In this document: piece by piece, positions 53,048 to 61,083 of the stretch | How positions within the stretch are numbered: the stretch's first letter is position 1 | Layout of the letters: every line of letters starts with the position of its first letter | Origin: Planctomycetota bacterium | GTDB lineage: Bacteria; Planctomycetota; Planctomycetia; Gemmatales; Gemmataceae | Direction of reading: 5' to 3' | NCBI GenBank assembly: GCA_016873095.1 | Contig: VGYC01000014.1 | Coordinates: forward strand, 1-64,000 | DNA: 64,000 nt | Program-made: the position numbers and the translations under genes | The notes under the pieces: generated by a model | What the model was told of the DNA's origin: nothing | Seen by the model: only the letters and a program-made list of their open reading frames with translations | Database searches by the model: none

Positions 53048-56000
53048 ATGAATAACCCGGAACCCAGTCTTCCGGCGGCTGCCGGGGGGCCGGCGCCGCG
53101 GGTCTGGCTCGACCGCAAGGGGCGGGTGTACGAGCCGGCCGTGGGGCCGCGACTACGTATCCTGCTCGCCCTGATCTTCGCGTCCGTGGCCCTGCTCGGT
53201 GCCTCGGGCTTCTACCTGCTCGCCATCCGCGGCGTCGAGATGTCATCGACGCAGACGCTCACGGGCTTCTTCTCGCTGGCCATGACGTTGTTCCACGTCT
53301 TGCTCGGCGTCGCCATCGTCGTCCCCTTCCTCATCTTCGGCTTCCTTCATTACTCGAGCGCTCGTCTCCGTCCGAACCGTCGCGCTGTCAAGCTCGGCAT
53401 CGTTCTTTTCATTACCGGCATCCTGGTCTGTCTGACGGGACTCGCGCTCATTCAACTGGAGGGTCTGCCGCAGCTGGGCGAGTGCAGTTTGGGCCGCTGG
53501 TTGGTGCTGGGGCTGCACGTGCTGACGCCGGTGGCGGGGGTGCTCATTTACGTCCTGCATCGCCGGGCCGGGCCGGACATCAACTGGCGCTGGGGCATTT
53601 CCTGGGGCGTGGCCGCCGGCGTCTTCACCGTTGCCATGATCTACATGCACTCGCTCGATCCGCGCAAGTGGCACGCCGCCGGCTCGCCGGAGGGGGAGAA
53701 GTACTTCGAGCCTTCCAAGGTGCGGACCACGACGGCCGGCTTCATCCCCGCCGGCGTGCTGATGATGGACGAGTATTGCATGAAGTGCCATGCCGACATC
53801 TACGACAACCACATTCACTCCGTGCACAAGTTCAGCTCGTTCAACAACCAGGCCTACCTGTTCAGCGTGAAGGAGACGCGCGAGCGCATGGGCGTTCGCG
53901 CCTCGCGCTGGTGCGCCGGCTGCCACGATCCGGTGCCGTTCTTCAGCGGGCAGTTCGACGATCCGAAGTTCGATATGGTCAATCACCCGACGGCCAAGGC
54001 GGGCATCACCTGCACCGTCTGTCATGCCATCACGCATGTCAACAGCCGTTCCGGCAACGCCGACTTCACCATCGAGGAGCCGATCCACTATCCGTTCGCC
54101 CGGAGCGATAACCCCCTCCTCCAGTGGTTGAACAACCAGCTTGTGAAGGCGAAGCCGGACTTTCACAAGAAGACGTTCTTGAAGCCGTTCCATCGCACTG
54201 CCGAGTTCTGCTCGACGTGCCACAAGGTCGGCCTGCCGCAAGAAGTCAACCACTATCGCGAATTCCTGCTCGGCCAGGATCATCCGACATCGTTCCATCT
54301 GAGCGGCGTTTCCGGACACGGCGCCCGCAGCTGGTACTATCCGGAAATCTCCAAGACCAAGTGCGCCGATTGCCACATGCCGCTCACGGCCAGCAAGGAC
54401 TTCGGCAGCCGCGATTTCGACGGCAGCGGCGTGCGCAAGATTCACAGCCACACCTTCCTGGGGGCCAACACCGGCATGCCGGCCCTGGAGAAGTTCCACG
54501 GCTTCGAGAAGGTCATCGATGCCAACCGAAAGTTCCTGACGCAAGGCGTGGACGGCACATCGCCGACGCTGCGTATCGATCTCTTCGGTCTCAAGAAGCT
54601 CGACAAGGACAGCACCGTGGATGCACCGTTGCTCGGCGATCAGCCGTTGCGGCCGAATCTGCCCACGATTCAGCCGGGTGGAACCTACATGTCCGAAGTC
54701 GTGATTCGCACGCTCAACGTCGGCCATCATTTCACGCAAGGGACCACCGACTCGAACGAGGTCTGGGTCGAGTTCACGGCAAAGTCGGGGCAGCGCCTCA
54801 TCGGTCGCAGCGGCGGCATGGATGGCGGTGCGGATATCGGCCGGGTCGATCCCTGGTCGCACTTCCTCAACGTCTTCATGCTCGATCGCCACGGTAACCG
54901 CGTGGATCGCCGCAATCCGCAGGACATCTTCACGCCCCTTTACAACCACCAGATTCCGCCGGGCGCAGCTCAGGTCACGCACTTTCGGTTTTGCGTGCCG
55001 GCGGACGCGACCGAGCCGATCGAGCTGTCGGCTCGCGTCCGCTATCGCAAGTTCGACTACACCTACATGGAGCATGTCTACGGCCCCGGCAAGGTGCCGA
55101 AGCTGCCGATCGTCGATCTGTGTTCCGACACGGTCACGCTGCCCGTGGCCGGCGGCAAATCCGTAGCGCCGCAGACCACGAAGATACCCGCCTGGCAACG
55201 CTGGAACGACTACGGCATCGGCTGCTTCCTCGAAGGCGGACCAGACGGCAAGGAAGGTGGCGAGCTGGCACAGGCGGAGCGCTCCTTTCAGCGACTCCTG
55301 AGTCCGGAATTCGCGCGCACGGCCGCGCACGGGCACGGCCACCTCAACCTCGCCCGCGTCCACTGGGCCTACGGCGGACACAAGCGTCTCGAGCAGGCCC
55401 GGCAGGCACTCATCCTGGCCCGCAAGGTCGATCCCCCGGCACCGTGGCAGACCGTCGCCTGGTTCACCGGGCTGGTCAATCTCCAGAACGGCAACCTCGA
55501 TGAGGCGATCGTTGACTTCAAGCAGATCCTCGATCCGGCCAATCGCGATCCGCGCCGCAAGCAGGACTTCACCGGCGACTTCGTCGTCCGCAACGAGCTG
55601 GGCAAGGCGCTGTTCCTGCGCGGCCAGCAGGAAAGCGGCGACGAGGCGAGGCCGTTCTACCGCGCGGCCATCGGCGAGTTCGAGAAGACGCTGGCACTGC
55701 ACGCCGAAGACGTCGTCGCCCACGAGTTCCTCAACAAGTGCTACAACCGCCTCGCCGAGCATGCCGGCAAGGGCCTGCCCATGCTCGACTCGTTGCACGA
55801 CGACGAGCAACGTTTCCGCGACCTTGCCGTCAAGGTGGACCGGTCGCGGCATGACCCCGAGCAGTTCATCGAACAGGCGCGCAGGCTGGCGCAGGAGCTG
55901 TCGGCCAAGAAGCTGTCGCTGCGCATGCCGGTGATCCTCGACATCCGCAAGACGTGCCTGACGGTCTCGAGCTCGACGCCGGATATCGGTCCACGCCTGC

Positions 56001-56524
56001 TCGTCGGCCAGTCGCTCGCGCAACTGGACCGGCTCATCCTGGAGCGCTTGCCGGAACTGGGCAAGGAGCTGACGACGGAGAACGGCGACAGGTCGCAGGA
56101 GCGCGCCCGCTCGCTCGCGGACGCGCTCACGCAGCTTGCCATCAAGCCGGCAGCGGTGAACGCCCGGCCGATGCTCGGCTTCGCCGCCCAGTGGCCTGAA
56201 CCGGGTCTGCCGGTTAACCTGGCTCTGGAAGCACTGGCGGTCGGCGGCTATCTGCAAGGTCCGTTGCCGCCGCCGCGCTTGCTGGCCATGCACAGCTTGC
56301 GCAGCAAGGTCAAGTCTCTGTTCGCGCATGGCGACGAGAAAACCAGGGCCGCCGCCGCGCTGGTGCTGGCTCGCATTCATCAGGTTTATCACGGCATCTA
56401 CCGCGTGGATGACAACGCCCAGGGACAGGCACTGGCGGCGGCTCGGCGACAGTATCCCGCAGCCGATCGCGCTTCCCACCCCATCGTCATCTACGACCTC
56501 CAACCGCCAAGGGCAGGGGACTGA
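53048..56524 (+). CDS. Membrane-anchored penta-haem cytochrome c with TPR domain
   Basis: 1158 residues. Five transmembrane helices at the N-terminus (about 35-58, 78-110, 118-142, 155-175, 190-210). Five CxxCH haem motifs follow: CMKCH (244), CAGCH (289), CTVCH (322), CSTCH (388) and CADCH (439). A beta-rich domain (about 500-700) and a C-terminal TPR-like helical half (about 730-1100) complete it. The layout suggests quinol or electron-carrier oxidation at the membrane with a large periplasmic scaffold. The coupled downstream gene is a CRTAC1 lipoprotein. No oxidase or reductase subunit is seen, so the terminal acceptor is unknown. Confidence 0.9.
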   Translation: MNNPEPSLPAAAGGPAPRVWLDRKGRVYEPAVGPRLRILLALIFASVALLGASGFYLLAIRGVEMSSTQTLTGFFSLAMTLFHVLLGVAIVVPFLIFGFLHYSSARLRPNRRAVKLGIVLFITGILVCLTGLALIQLEGLPQLGECSLGRWLVLGLHVLTPVAGVLIYVLHRRAGPDINWRWGISWGVAAGVFTVAMIYMHSLDPRKWHAAGSPEGEKYFEPSKVRTTTAGFIPAGVLMMDEYCMKCHADIYDNHIHSVHKFSSFNNQAYLFSVKETRERMGVRASRWCAGCHDPVPFFSGQFDDPKFDMVNHPTAKAGITCTVCHAITHVNSRSGNADFTIEEPIHYPFARSDNPLLQWLNNQLVKAKPDFHKKTFLKPFHRTAEFCSTCHKVGLPQEVNHYREFLLGQDHPTSFHLSGVSGHGARSWYYPEISKTKCADCHMPLTASKDFGSRDFDGSGVRKIHSHTFLGANTGMPALEKFHGFEKVIDANRKFLTQGVDGTSPTLRIDLFGLKKLDKDSTVDAPLLGDQPLRPNLPTIQPGGTYMSEVVIRTLNVGHHFTQGTTDSNEVWVEFTAKSGQRLIGRSGGMDGGADIGRVDPWSHFLNVFMLDRHGNRVDRRNPQDIFTPLYNHQIPPGAAQVTHFRFCVPADATEPIELSARVRYRKFDYTYMEHVYGPGKVPKLPIVDLCSDTVTLPVAGGKSVAPQTTKIPAWQRWNDYGIGCFLEGGPDGKEGGELAQAERSFQRLLSPEFARTAAHGHGHLNLARVHWAYGGHKRLEQARQALILARKVDPPAPWQTVAWFTGLVNLQNGNLDEAIVDFKQILDPANRDPRRKQDFTGDFVVRNELGKALFLRGQQESGDEARPFYRAAIGEFEKTLALHAEDVVAHEFLNKCYNRLAEHAGKGLPMLDSLHDDEQRFRDLAVKVDRSRHDPEQFIEQARRLAQELSAKKLSLRMPVILDIRKTCLTVSSSTPDIGPRLLVGQSLAQLDRLILERLPELGKELTTENGDRSQERARSLADALTQLAIKPAAVNARPMLGFAAQWPEPGLPVNLALEALAVGGYLQGPLPPPRLLAMHSLRSKVKSLFAHGDEKTRAAAALVLARIHQVYHGIYRVDDNAQGQALAAARRQYPAADRASHPIVIYDLQPPRAGD

Positions 56525-56525
56525 C

Positions 56526-58475
56526 ATGCACGCTCATCGCAATCACGAAACGGGAGGGCGCGGCTCCTGCCGAGCCGTGAACTTTCGGGAAAGGCATCGT
56601 CCAAGCGGCGCGGCGGGAGCCTCGCCTTCCCGCGACGGGCGCCTCCACCGTATCGTTGTGCCCCTCGGTTGCCTTGTTCTCATCGGCCTCACGCTCAGCC
56701 CGCTCGGCTGCAAGGGCAAGACCGAAGATGAAAACAAGGGCAACGGCAACGAAATCGGCCTTCCCAAGCCTCAGGCACGCAAGCACATTCCGCCCAAGGT
56801 ACGCTTCACCGACATCACGTCGCAAGCCGGCATCGACTTCGTCCACAACAACGGCGCCTTCGGACTCAAGCTCCTGCCGGAGACCATGGGCTCCGGCGTT
56901 GCCTTCATCGACTTCGACCAGGACGGTCTCGTCGATCTGCTGCTGGTCAATAGCTGCCCGTGGCCCGGCAAGGAAGGCAAGGGCAAGCCGCCGACACTGG
57001 CCCTCTATCGCAACAAGGGGCAAGGCAAATTCGAGAATGTCACTGCCGAGTGCGGACTCGGTGTCACCATGTACGGCATGGGCGTCACCGTCGGCGACTA
57101 TGACAACGACGGCTGGCCGGACCTGTACATCACCGCCGTCGGCGGCAATCGGCTTTTCCACAACGAGGACAACGGCAAAGGGGTCCGCTGCTTCAAGGAC
57201 GTGACTGCCGCCGCCGGAGCGATCAACAACGCCGACTGGCCGGCAACCGGCTTCTTTGAGCATGTCGCTCCGGTCGCCTTTCCAAGCTCGGCGGCCTTTT
57301 TCGATTTTGACAACGATGGCCTGCTCGACATCTTTGTGTGCAACTATGTCGAATGGTCGCCCAAGACCGACTCGGGACAGCGCTGCACCTTGCAGGGCGA
57401 GGACCGTGCCTTTTGCCCGCCGCGCGCCTTCAAGGGGAGTCAGTGCGTTCTCTACCGCAACCTCGGCAACGGCAAGTTCGAGGACGTTTCCAGGAAGGCC
57501 GGCATCCACGTCACCGGCGAGCAAGGCGAGGCCACCGGCAAGTCGCTCGGCCTGGTCATCTGGGACATTGACGGCGACGGCTACCAGGATGTCATCGTCG
57601 CCAACGACACGGTCCGCAACTTCCTGTTCCACAACAAGGGCAACGGCACGTTCGAGGAGCGCGGCATTCCCGCCGGTGTCGCCTTCGCCGAGGGAACGGC
57701 CCGCGGCGCCATGGGCATCGACGTCGGCGAGTTCCGCCCCGGCCAGTTCGCCGCCGCCATCGCCAACTTCGCCAACGAGCCGGTCACGTTCCTGCGCCTG
57801 GACCGCCCCAAGGACCTGCTGTTCTCGGACATCGCCCTGATCGCCGGCCTGGCGGGACCGAGTCGCATCGTCCTAAAGTTCGGCCTGTTCTTCTTCGACT
57901 TCGATCTCGACGGCTTGCTGGATCTGCTGATCGCCAACGGCCACCTGGAGCCGGACATCCACGTCGTGCAGTCCGATCAATCGTACAAGCAGCCGGCGTT
58001 GCTGTTCTGGAACACAGGCGACAAGAAGCGGGCGTTCGAGCTGGTGACGCCGGCGGAGGCGGGGCCGGACCTGTTCCAGCCCATCGTCGGCCGCGGCTCT
58101 GCCTTCGCCGACATCGACGGCGACGGCACGCTCGACGTGGTCCTCACCGACAACGGCGGTGCCGCCCGCTTGCTCAAGAACGAAGGCGGCACCGGCAACA
58201 ACTGGGTTCGCCTGCAACTTGAGGGCGACCCGAAGAAGAAGGTCAACCGCGACGCCATCGGCGCCGTGGTCACCCTCACCGCCGGCGGCAAGACCCAGAC
58301 CCGCCACGTCAGCACCGCCCGCGGCTACCTCAGCCAGAGCGAATTCCCCATCACCTTCGGCCTCGGCAAGACCGACAAGATCGACCGCGTCGAAATCCGC
58401 TGGCCGGGCCACGCCGAGACACAGGTGATCGAGAAGCTGCAAGCGAGGAAGCTGCACAGGATCAAGCAGAAGTGA
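56526..58475 (+). CDS. CRTAC1 (ASPIC/UnbV) repeat lipoprotein
   Basis: 649 residues. Stop and start are one base apart with the cytochrome gene. VCBS/FG-GAP calcium-binding blades (FIDFDQDGLVDLLLVNS, VGDYDNDGWPDLYITAVG, FFDFDNDGLLDIFVCNY, IWDIDGDGYQDVIVAND, FADIDGDGTLDVVLTDN) are followed by the ASPIC/UnbV domain (RDAIGAVVTLTAGGKTQTRH, SEFPITFGLGKTDKIDRVEI). Lipobox LTLSPLGC (Cys62) is unusually far from the start: residues 9-36 are encoded by a palindromic repeat element (see findings). It may coat or bind at the outer face and partner the cytochrome. Confidence 0.92.
   Translation: MHAHRNHETGGRGSCRAVNFRERHRPSGAAGASPSRDGRLHRIVVPLGCLVLIGLTLSPLGCKGKTEDENKGNGNEIGLPKPQARKHIPPKVRFTDITSQAGIDFVHNNGAFGLKLLPETMGSGVAFIDFDQDGLVDLLLVNSCPWPGKEGKGKPPTLALYRNKGQGKFENVTAECGLGVTMYGMGVTVGDYDNDGWPDLYITAVGGNRLFHNEDNGKGVRCFKDVTAAAGAINNADWPATGFFEHVAPVAFPSSAAFFDFDNDGLLDIFVCNYVEWSPKTDSGQRCTLQGEDRAFCPPRAFKGSQCVLYRNLGNGKFEDVSRKAGIHVTGEQGEATGKSLGLVIWDIDGDGYQDVIVANDTVRNFLFHNKGNGTFEERGIPAGVAFAEGTARGAMGIDVGEFRPGQFAAAIANFANEPVTFLRLDRPKDLLFSDIALIAGLAGPSRIVLKFGLFFFDFDLDGLLDLLIANGHLEPDIHVVQSDQSYKQPALLFWNTGDKKRAFELVTPAEAGPDLFQPIVGRGSAFADIDGDGTLDVVLTDNGGAARLLKNEGGTGNNWVRLQLEGDPKKKVNRDAIGAVVTLTAGGKTQTRHVSTARGYLSQSEFPITFGLGKTDKIDRVEIRWPGHAETQVIEKLQARKLHRIKQK
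56551..56632. repeat. Family C palindromic repeat inside the CRTAC1 reading frame
   Basis: Arms at 56551-56576 and 56607-56632 are reverse complements at 22 of 26 positions, with a 30-base spacer. A related half-copy lies at 20468-20507. It is read through in frame as the odd extension before the lipoprotein signal. Confidence 0.75.
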
Positions 58476-58482
58476 CGTTGCA

Positions 58483-58564
58483 AGCTGTCAGCGGTCAGCT
58501 GTTAGCGGTCAGCTATCAGCGATGCCGGCCGAGTCCTCCGGCTGAAAGCTGACGGCTAATAGCT
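58483..58564. repeat. 14-base tandem repeat and imperfect hairpin
   Basis: AGCTGTCAGCGGTC is followed by AGCTGTTAGCGGTC and a partial third unit (58483-58520). Bases 58541-58564 are an inverted copy of 58497-58520 with three mismatches, so a stem of about 24 pairs with a 20-base loop forms after the CRTAC1 stop, possibly as its terminator. Confidence 0.7.
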
Positions 58565-58659
58565 TGGAGAGTCAATCATTCAGAGAAGTTCACAGGTAAG
58601 AAAGCGTGCCTACATTTTCGCCCGAAGACTCGGAGCTACTAGGACTAGGCGCCCATCAT

Positions 58660-58869
58660 TCATTCGCTCTTCGATTTCAGCGGGCCTCGCGACTCGAAGC
58701 GCGCGATCTCTTCTTTCAACTGATTGATCAGCCGTTTGAGAGACCTCATGCTCAGCTCACGCACGTGTTGGTCACCGCCGTGTGCATGCTGGTTTGCCTC
58801 GTAGCGCTCCTCGAGCAACCGTAGTTTTTCACGAGTTGCTTTCAGTTCGCGCAGACTTTGCAAGCTCAT
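58660..58869 (-). CDS. Small coiled-coil protein paired with nucleotidyltransferase-like gene
   Basis: 69 residues, one helical coiled-coil throughout (SLQSLRELKATREKLRLLEE, then VRELSMRSLKRLINQLKEEI) with a basic end. Its ATG overlaps the TGA of the upstream gene by four bases (ATGA at 58866-58869), so it is translationally coupled. By size and pairing it could be an antitoxin or adaptor for the nucleotidyltransferase-like partner; that is inference. Confidence 0.7.
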   Translation of the reverse strand: MSLQSLRELKATREKLRLLEERYEANQHAHGGDQHVRELSMRSLKRLINQLKEEIARFESRGPLKSKSE

Positions 58870-59267
58870 AGGATAACCTCCACCATGCCTTTGGCAAGCA
58901 ACTGTCGGTCGGTCGCGAAGAATGTATCGACAAGGACGTCGAAGTCCGCCTGGCTCACAAGATTGATTTCCAGAAACGGCAAGCCGCTGACCAATTCGGC
59001 CTCGGCAGCTTCGTCGCGCGGGAAACCTGCTTCCACAAGGAGAACGCAATCCACATCGTTCGGCTCGAACGCCTCGGTCGTAAAGCTACCGTTGATGACC
59101 AATCGCGCGACTCCGGCACGACGTGCCAGGTCCACAAGCCACCTCAGGGATTCCATTTGCACTCGACGCAAATCGGATTCGCGTCCAAAACGGTTTTCGA
59201 TCGCGTCAAGCGCGGCTGGATGCACACCTGGTGGTAGGTAACCATGTTCGTTGAACGGTGGAATCAT
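58866..59267 (-). CDS. DUF6932-type nucleotidyltransferase-fold protein
   Basis: 133 residues that I recall as the DUF6932 group (MIPPFNEHGYLPPGVHP at the N-terminus, then RRVQMESLRWLVDLARRAG). It contains a minimal nucleotidyltransferase signature: GS at 60-61, then DVD at 71-73 (ARLVINGSFTTEAFEPNDVD). Proteins of this fold include toxin and antitoxin nucleotidyltransferases. It is coupled to the coiled-coil gene. The third catalytic acidic residue is not obvious to me, so activity is uncertain. Confidence 0.72.
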   Translation of the reverse strand: MIPPFNEHGYLPPGVHPAALDAIENRFGRESDLRRVQMESLRWLVDLARRAGVARLVINGSFTTEAFEPNDVDCVLLVEAGFPRDEAAEAELVSGLPFLEINLVSQADFDVLVDTFFATDRQLLAKGMVEVIL

Positions 59268-59420
59268 TGTTGCAGATTATTGTACCGATTGCTGCGTCTC
59301 TTGGAGACGGCCGACGGACGCACTGACGTCGAGTTAAGTTCAGTGAAGGTTCGATCTCTGCCAGAGGTTGAATCGGATGATCTCCTGGCTAAGAACAGTC
59401 CAGAGATGCTGGCGGGATAA
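59244..59420 (+). CDS. Possible 58-codon ORF, uncertain
   Basis: An open frame from ATG 59244 to TAA 59420 (tail LSSVKVRSLPEVESDDLLAK, then NSPEMLAG) has protein-like composition but overlaps the start of the minus-strand nucleotidyltransferase gene and has no clear ribosome binding site. It may be a gene remnant. Starts at TTG 59280 or 59289 are also possible. Confidence 0.25.
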   Translation: MFVERWNHCCRLLYRLLRLLETADGRTDVELSSVKVRSLPEVESDDLLAKNSPEMLAG

Positions 59421-59447
59421 GCCGTATTCCTTTGAGATCGTCTTATC

Positions 59448-60281
59448 ATGGCAATCACGCCTTCACCTGCGCCGCTTACTCCCAGAGCCTTTCGGGTTCG
59501 TCTCGCTCTCATCGTGATGCTGGCGGTGGTTGCTTTCGGGGCTTTGCTGGTCGTGCCGCGCTTTCCGCAAGACACCGCCTACCACGACTTTGCCGATCAA
59601 CGCACGCTGCTGCACATCCCCAACGCGCTCAATGTCCTTTCCAACCTGCCCTTTGTCATCTTCGGCGTTATGGGACTGGCGTGGCTCCTGAGCCCCGCCG
59701 GCCGACTTCCCAACGCGCACTTTCTGCATGCCTGGGAATGGTGGGCCTACCTGACACTTTTCGCCTTTGTCACGCTGACGGGCTTTGGCTCGGCCTCCTA
59801 TCACTGGAACCCCACCAATGCGACGCTGTACTGGGATCGGCTGCCCCTCACCGTGGTGTTCATGACGTTTTTCGTCCTGGTCTTTGCCGAGCGGGTTGGA
59901 CCCCGTGCCGGCCCGTGGCTCCTGGGGCCTTGCCTGGCATTCGGCATCTTTGGCGTCACCTACTGGCACTGGACCGAGATGCACGGCGACGGCGATGTTC
60001 GCATCTACGCCTTGGTGCAGTTCTTGCCGCTGCTGGCGTTGCCGCTGCTCTTGCTGCTGTTTCCGGCACGCTACACCGGGACGGCAGCGCTGTGGGGCAT
60101 CCTGGCGTGGTACGCGCTCGCCAAGTTGCTGGAATTGCTGGACCGACAGGTTCTTGCCGTCAACGGCGTGGTCAGCGGGCACACGCTCAAGCACCTCATC
60201 GCCTCGCTGGGCGCGTTATGGATCTTGCTGATGCTCGGGCAACGACAAGCGCTTGGCTCGACGGACCGCGCTGCGGTGTAG
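59448..60281 (+). CDS. Ceramidase/CREST-like membrane protein
   Basis: 277 residues with about seven transmembrane helices. It carries motifs of the alkaline-ceramidase/CREST superfamily: YHDFADQRTLLHIPNALNVLSN, FGSASYHWNPTN (His), WDRLPLTVVFM (Asp-Arg), YWHWTE, and a C-terminal VVSGHTLKHLIAS with His and Lys. These residues bind zinc in eukaryotic alkaline ceramidases. The bacterial substrate is unknown but probably a lipid amide. The gene stands alone. A family E repeat lies just downstream. Confidence 0.85.
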   Translation: MAITPSPAPLTPRAFRVRLALIVMLAVVAFGALLVVPRFPQDTAYHDFADQRTLLHIPNALNVLSNLPFVIFGVMGLAWLLSPAGRLPNAHFLHAWEWWAYLTLFAFVTLTGFGSASYHWNPTNATLYWDRLPLTVVFMTFFVLVFAERVGPRAGPWLLGPCLAFGIFGVTYWHWTEMHGDGDVRIYALVQFLPLLALPLLLLLFPARYTGTAALWGILAWYALAKLLELLDRQVLAVNGVVSGHTLKHLIASLGALWILLMLGQRQALGSTDRAAV

Positions 60282-60297
60282 TGGCTGCGGATGAAAA

Positions 60298-60343
60298 GAT
60301 TCATTGCGTTACCGCCCCCCTCTCGGTGCCCCGGCAACGAATC
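60298..60343. repeat. Family E repeat, second copy
   Basis: GATTCATTGC at 60298-60307 and GCAACGAATC at 60334-60343, with a C-rich spacer, resemble the element at 6769-6816. It lies 17 bases after the ceramidase-like stop. Confidence 0.65.
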
Positions 60344-60519
60344 CAGTGAAGGCTCGTCAGCCGCAAGTCAGTGTCGCACAGCGGATAGTGGCGGATCGTC
60401 AGACAGCCGCTTCGTTGCCGGGGGTGGCGGTGCTCTTCAATCAGCCGCCGGACGGCTCTGCAGTCCCGTGTACAATGAATGACGTCACGCTGTTTCCGCG
60501 CGTCACGAGGGCGAAGCGC

Positions 60520-61044
60520 ATGCCTCGATCCAGACCGCTCTCCGCAAGAGCGCTCGCTGTCCAGGACCTGGCGGTCGCTTTGATGGCCCAGCACGGCCTG
60601 GATCGCGGCTGGACGTTTCGCTTCAACCGCGCCCGGCGGCGCATGGGCGTCTGCTACTATCCGACGAAGCGGGTGCAAATCTGGCCGCCGCGCATCCTGG
60701 TGAAGCCGGGAAGAATCGAGCTGTCCATTCACCTGGTGGAGCGTAACGGCGACGAGGAGATTCGCGACACGATCTTGCACGAGATTGCACACGCGCTGGC
60801 CGGACAGAAAGCCGGGCACGGGCCGCGCTGGAAGCTGATCGCCCAGGCCATCGGCGCCCGTCCGGAGCGCTGCAGCCTCACGGCCGACATGCCGAAAGGG
60901 CGCTGGCTGGCTGTTTGTCCCAATTGCCGGCGTGAGCATTACCGCCATCGCCGGCCGCGCTCATTGGGCGGCTACCATTGCAAGGAGTGCGGGCCGGTGC
61001 TGGGCGCCGTTGTATGGCGAAGCGGCGTTCAGCGCACGCCCTGA
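60520..61044 (+). CDS. SprT-like zinc metalloprotease domain protein
   Basis: 174 residues. ATG 60520 has GAGGG upstream; 60475 is an alternative. The active site is HEIAHALAGQKAGHGPRW (His87, Glu88, His91, His100). The C-terminal zinc ribbon is CPNC ... CKEC (about 140-165), as in SprT/Spartan-type proteins. The core segment VCYYPTKRVQIWPPRIL is also typical of the family. Eukaryotic Spartan digests DNA-protein crosslinks; the bacterial role is not well defined. The downstream rarA gene, involved in DNA replication repair, is a sensible neighbour on the same strand. Confidence 0.87.
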   Translation: MPRSRPLSARALAVQDLAVALMAQHGLDRGWTFRFNRARRRMGVCYYPTKRVQIWPPRILVKPGRIELSIHLVERNGDEEIRDTILHEIAHALAGQKAGHGPRWKLIAQAIGARPERCSLTADMPKGRWLAVCPNCRREHYRHRRPRSLGGYHCKECGPVLGAVVWRSGVQRTP

Positions 61045-61083
61045 GGCGGGCCTGGTTGTCACGCCATTCCCGGGAGCATCACC

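Noticed and set aside
53243-56527. A 1094-codon open frame on the minus strand
   Set aside because: It lies antisense to the penta-haem cytochrome. The plus frame has membrane helices, CxxCH motifs and a ribosome binding site, while the minus frame has Arg/Leu/Glu-biased composition typical of complement frames in GC-rich DNA.
58483-58564. Possible tRNA or structured RNA
   Set aside because: The fold is one long imperfect stem from tandem units. There is no cloverleaf, anticodon loop or CCA-end pattern.
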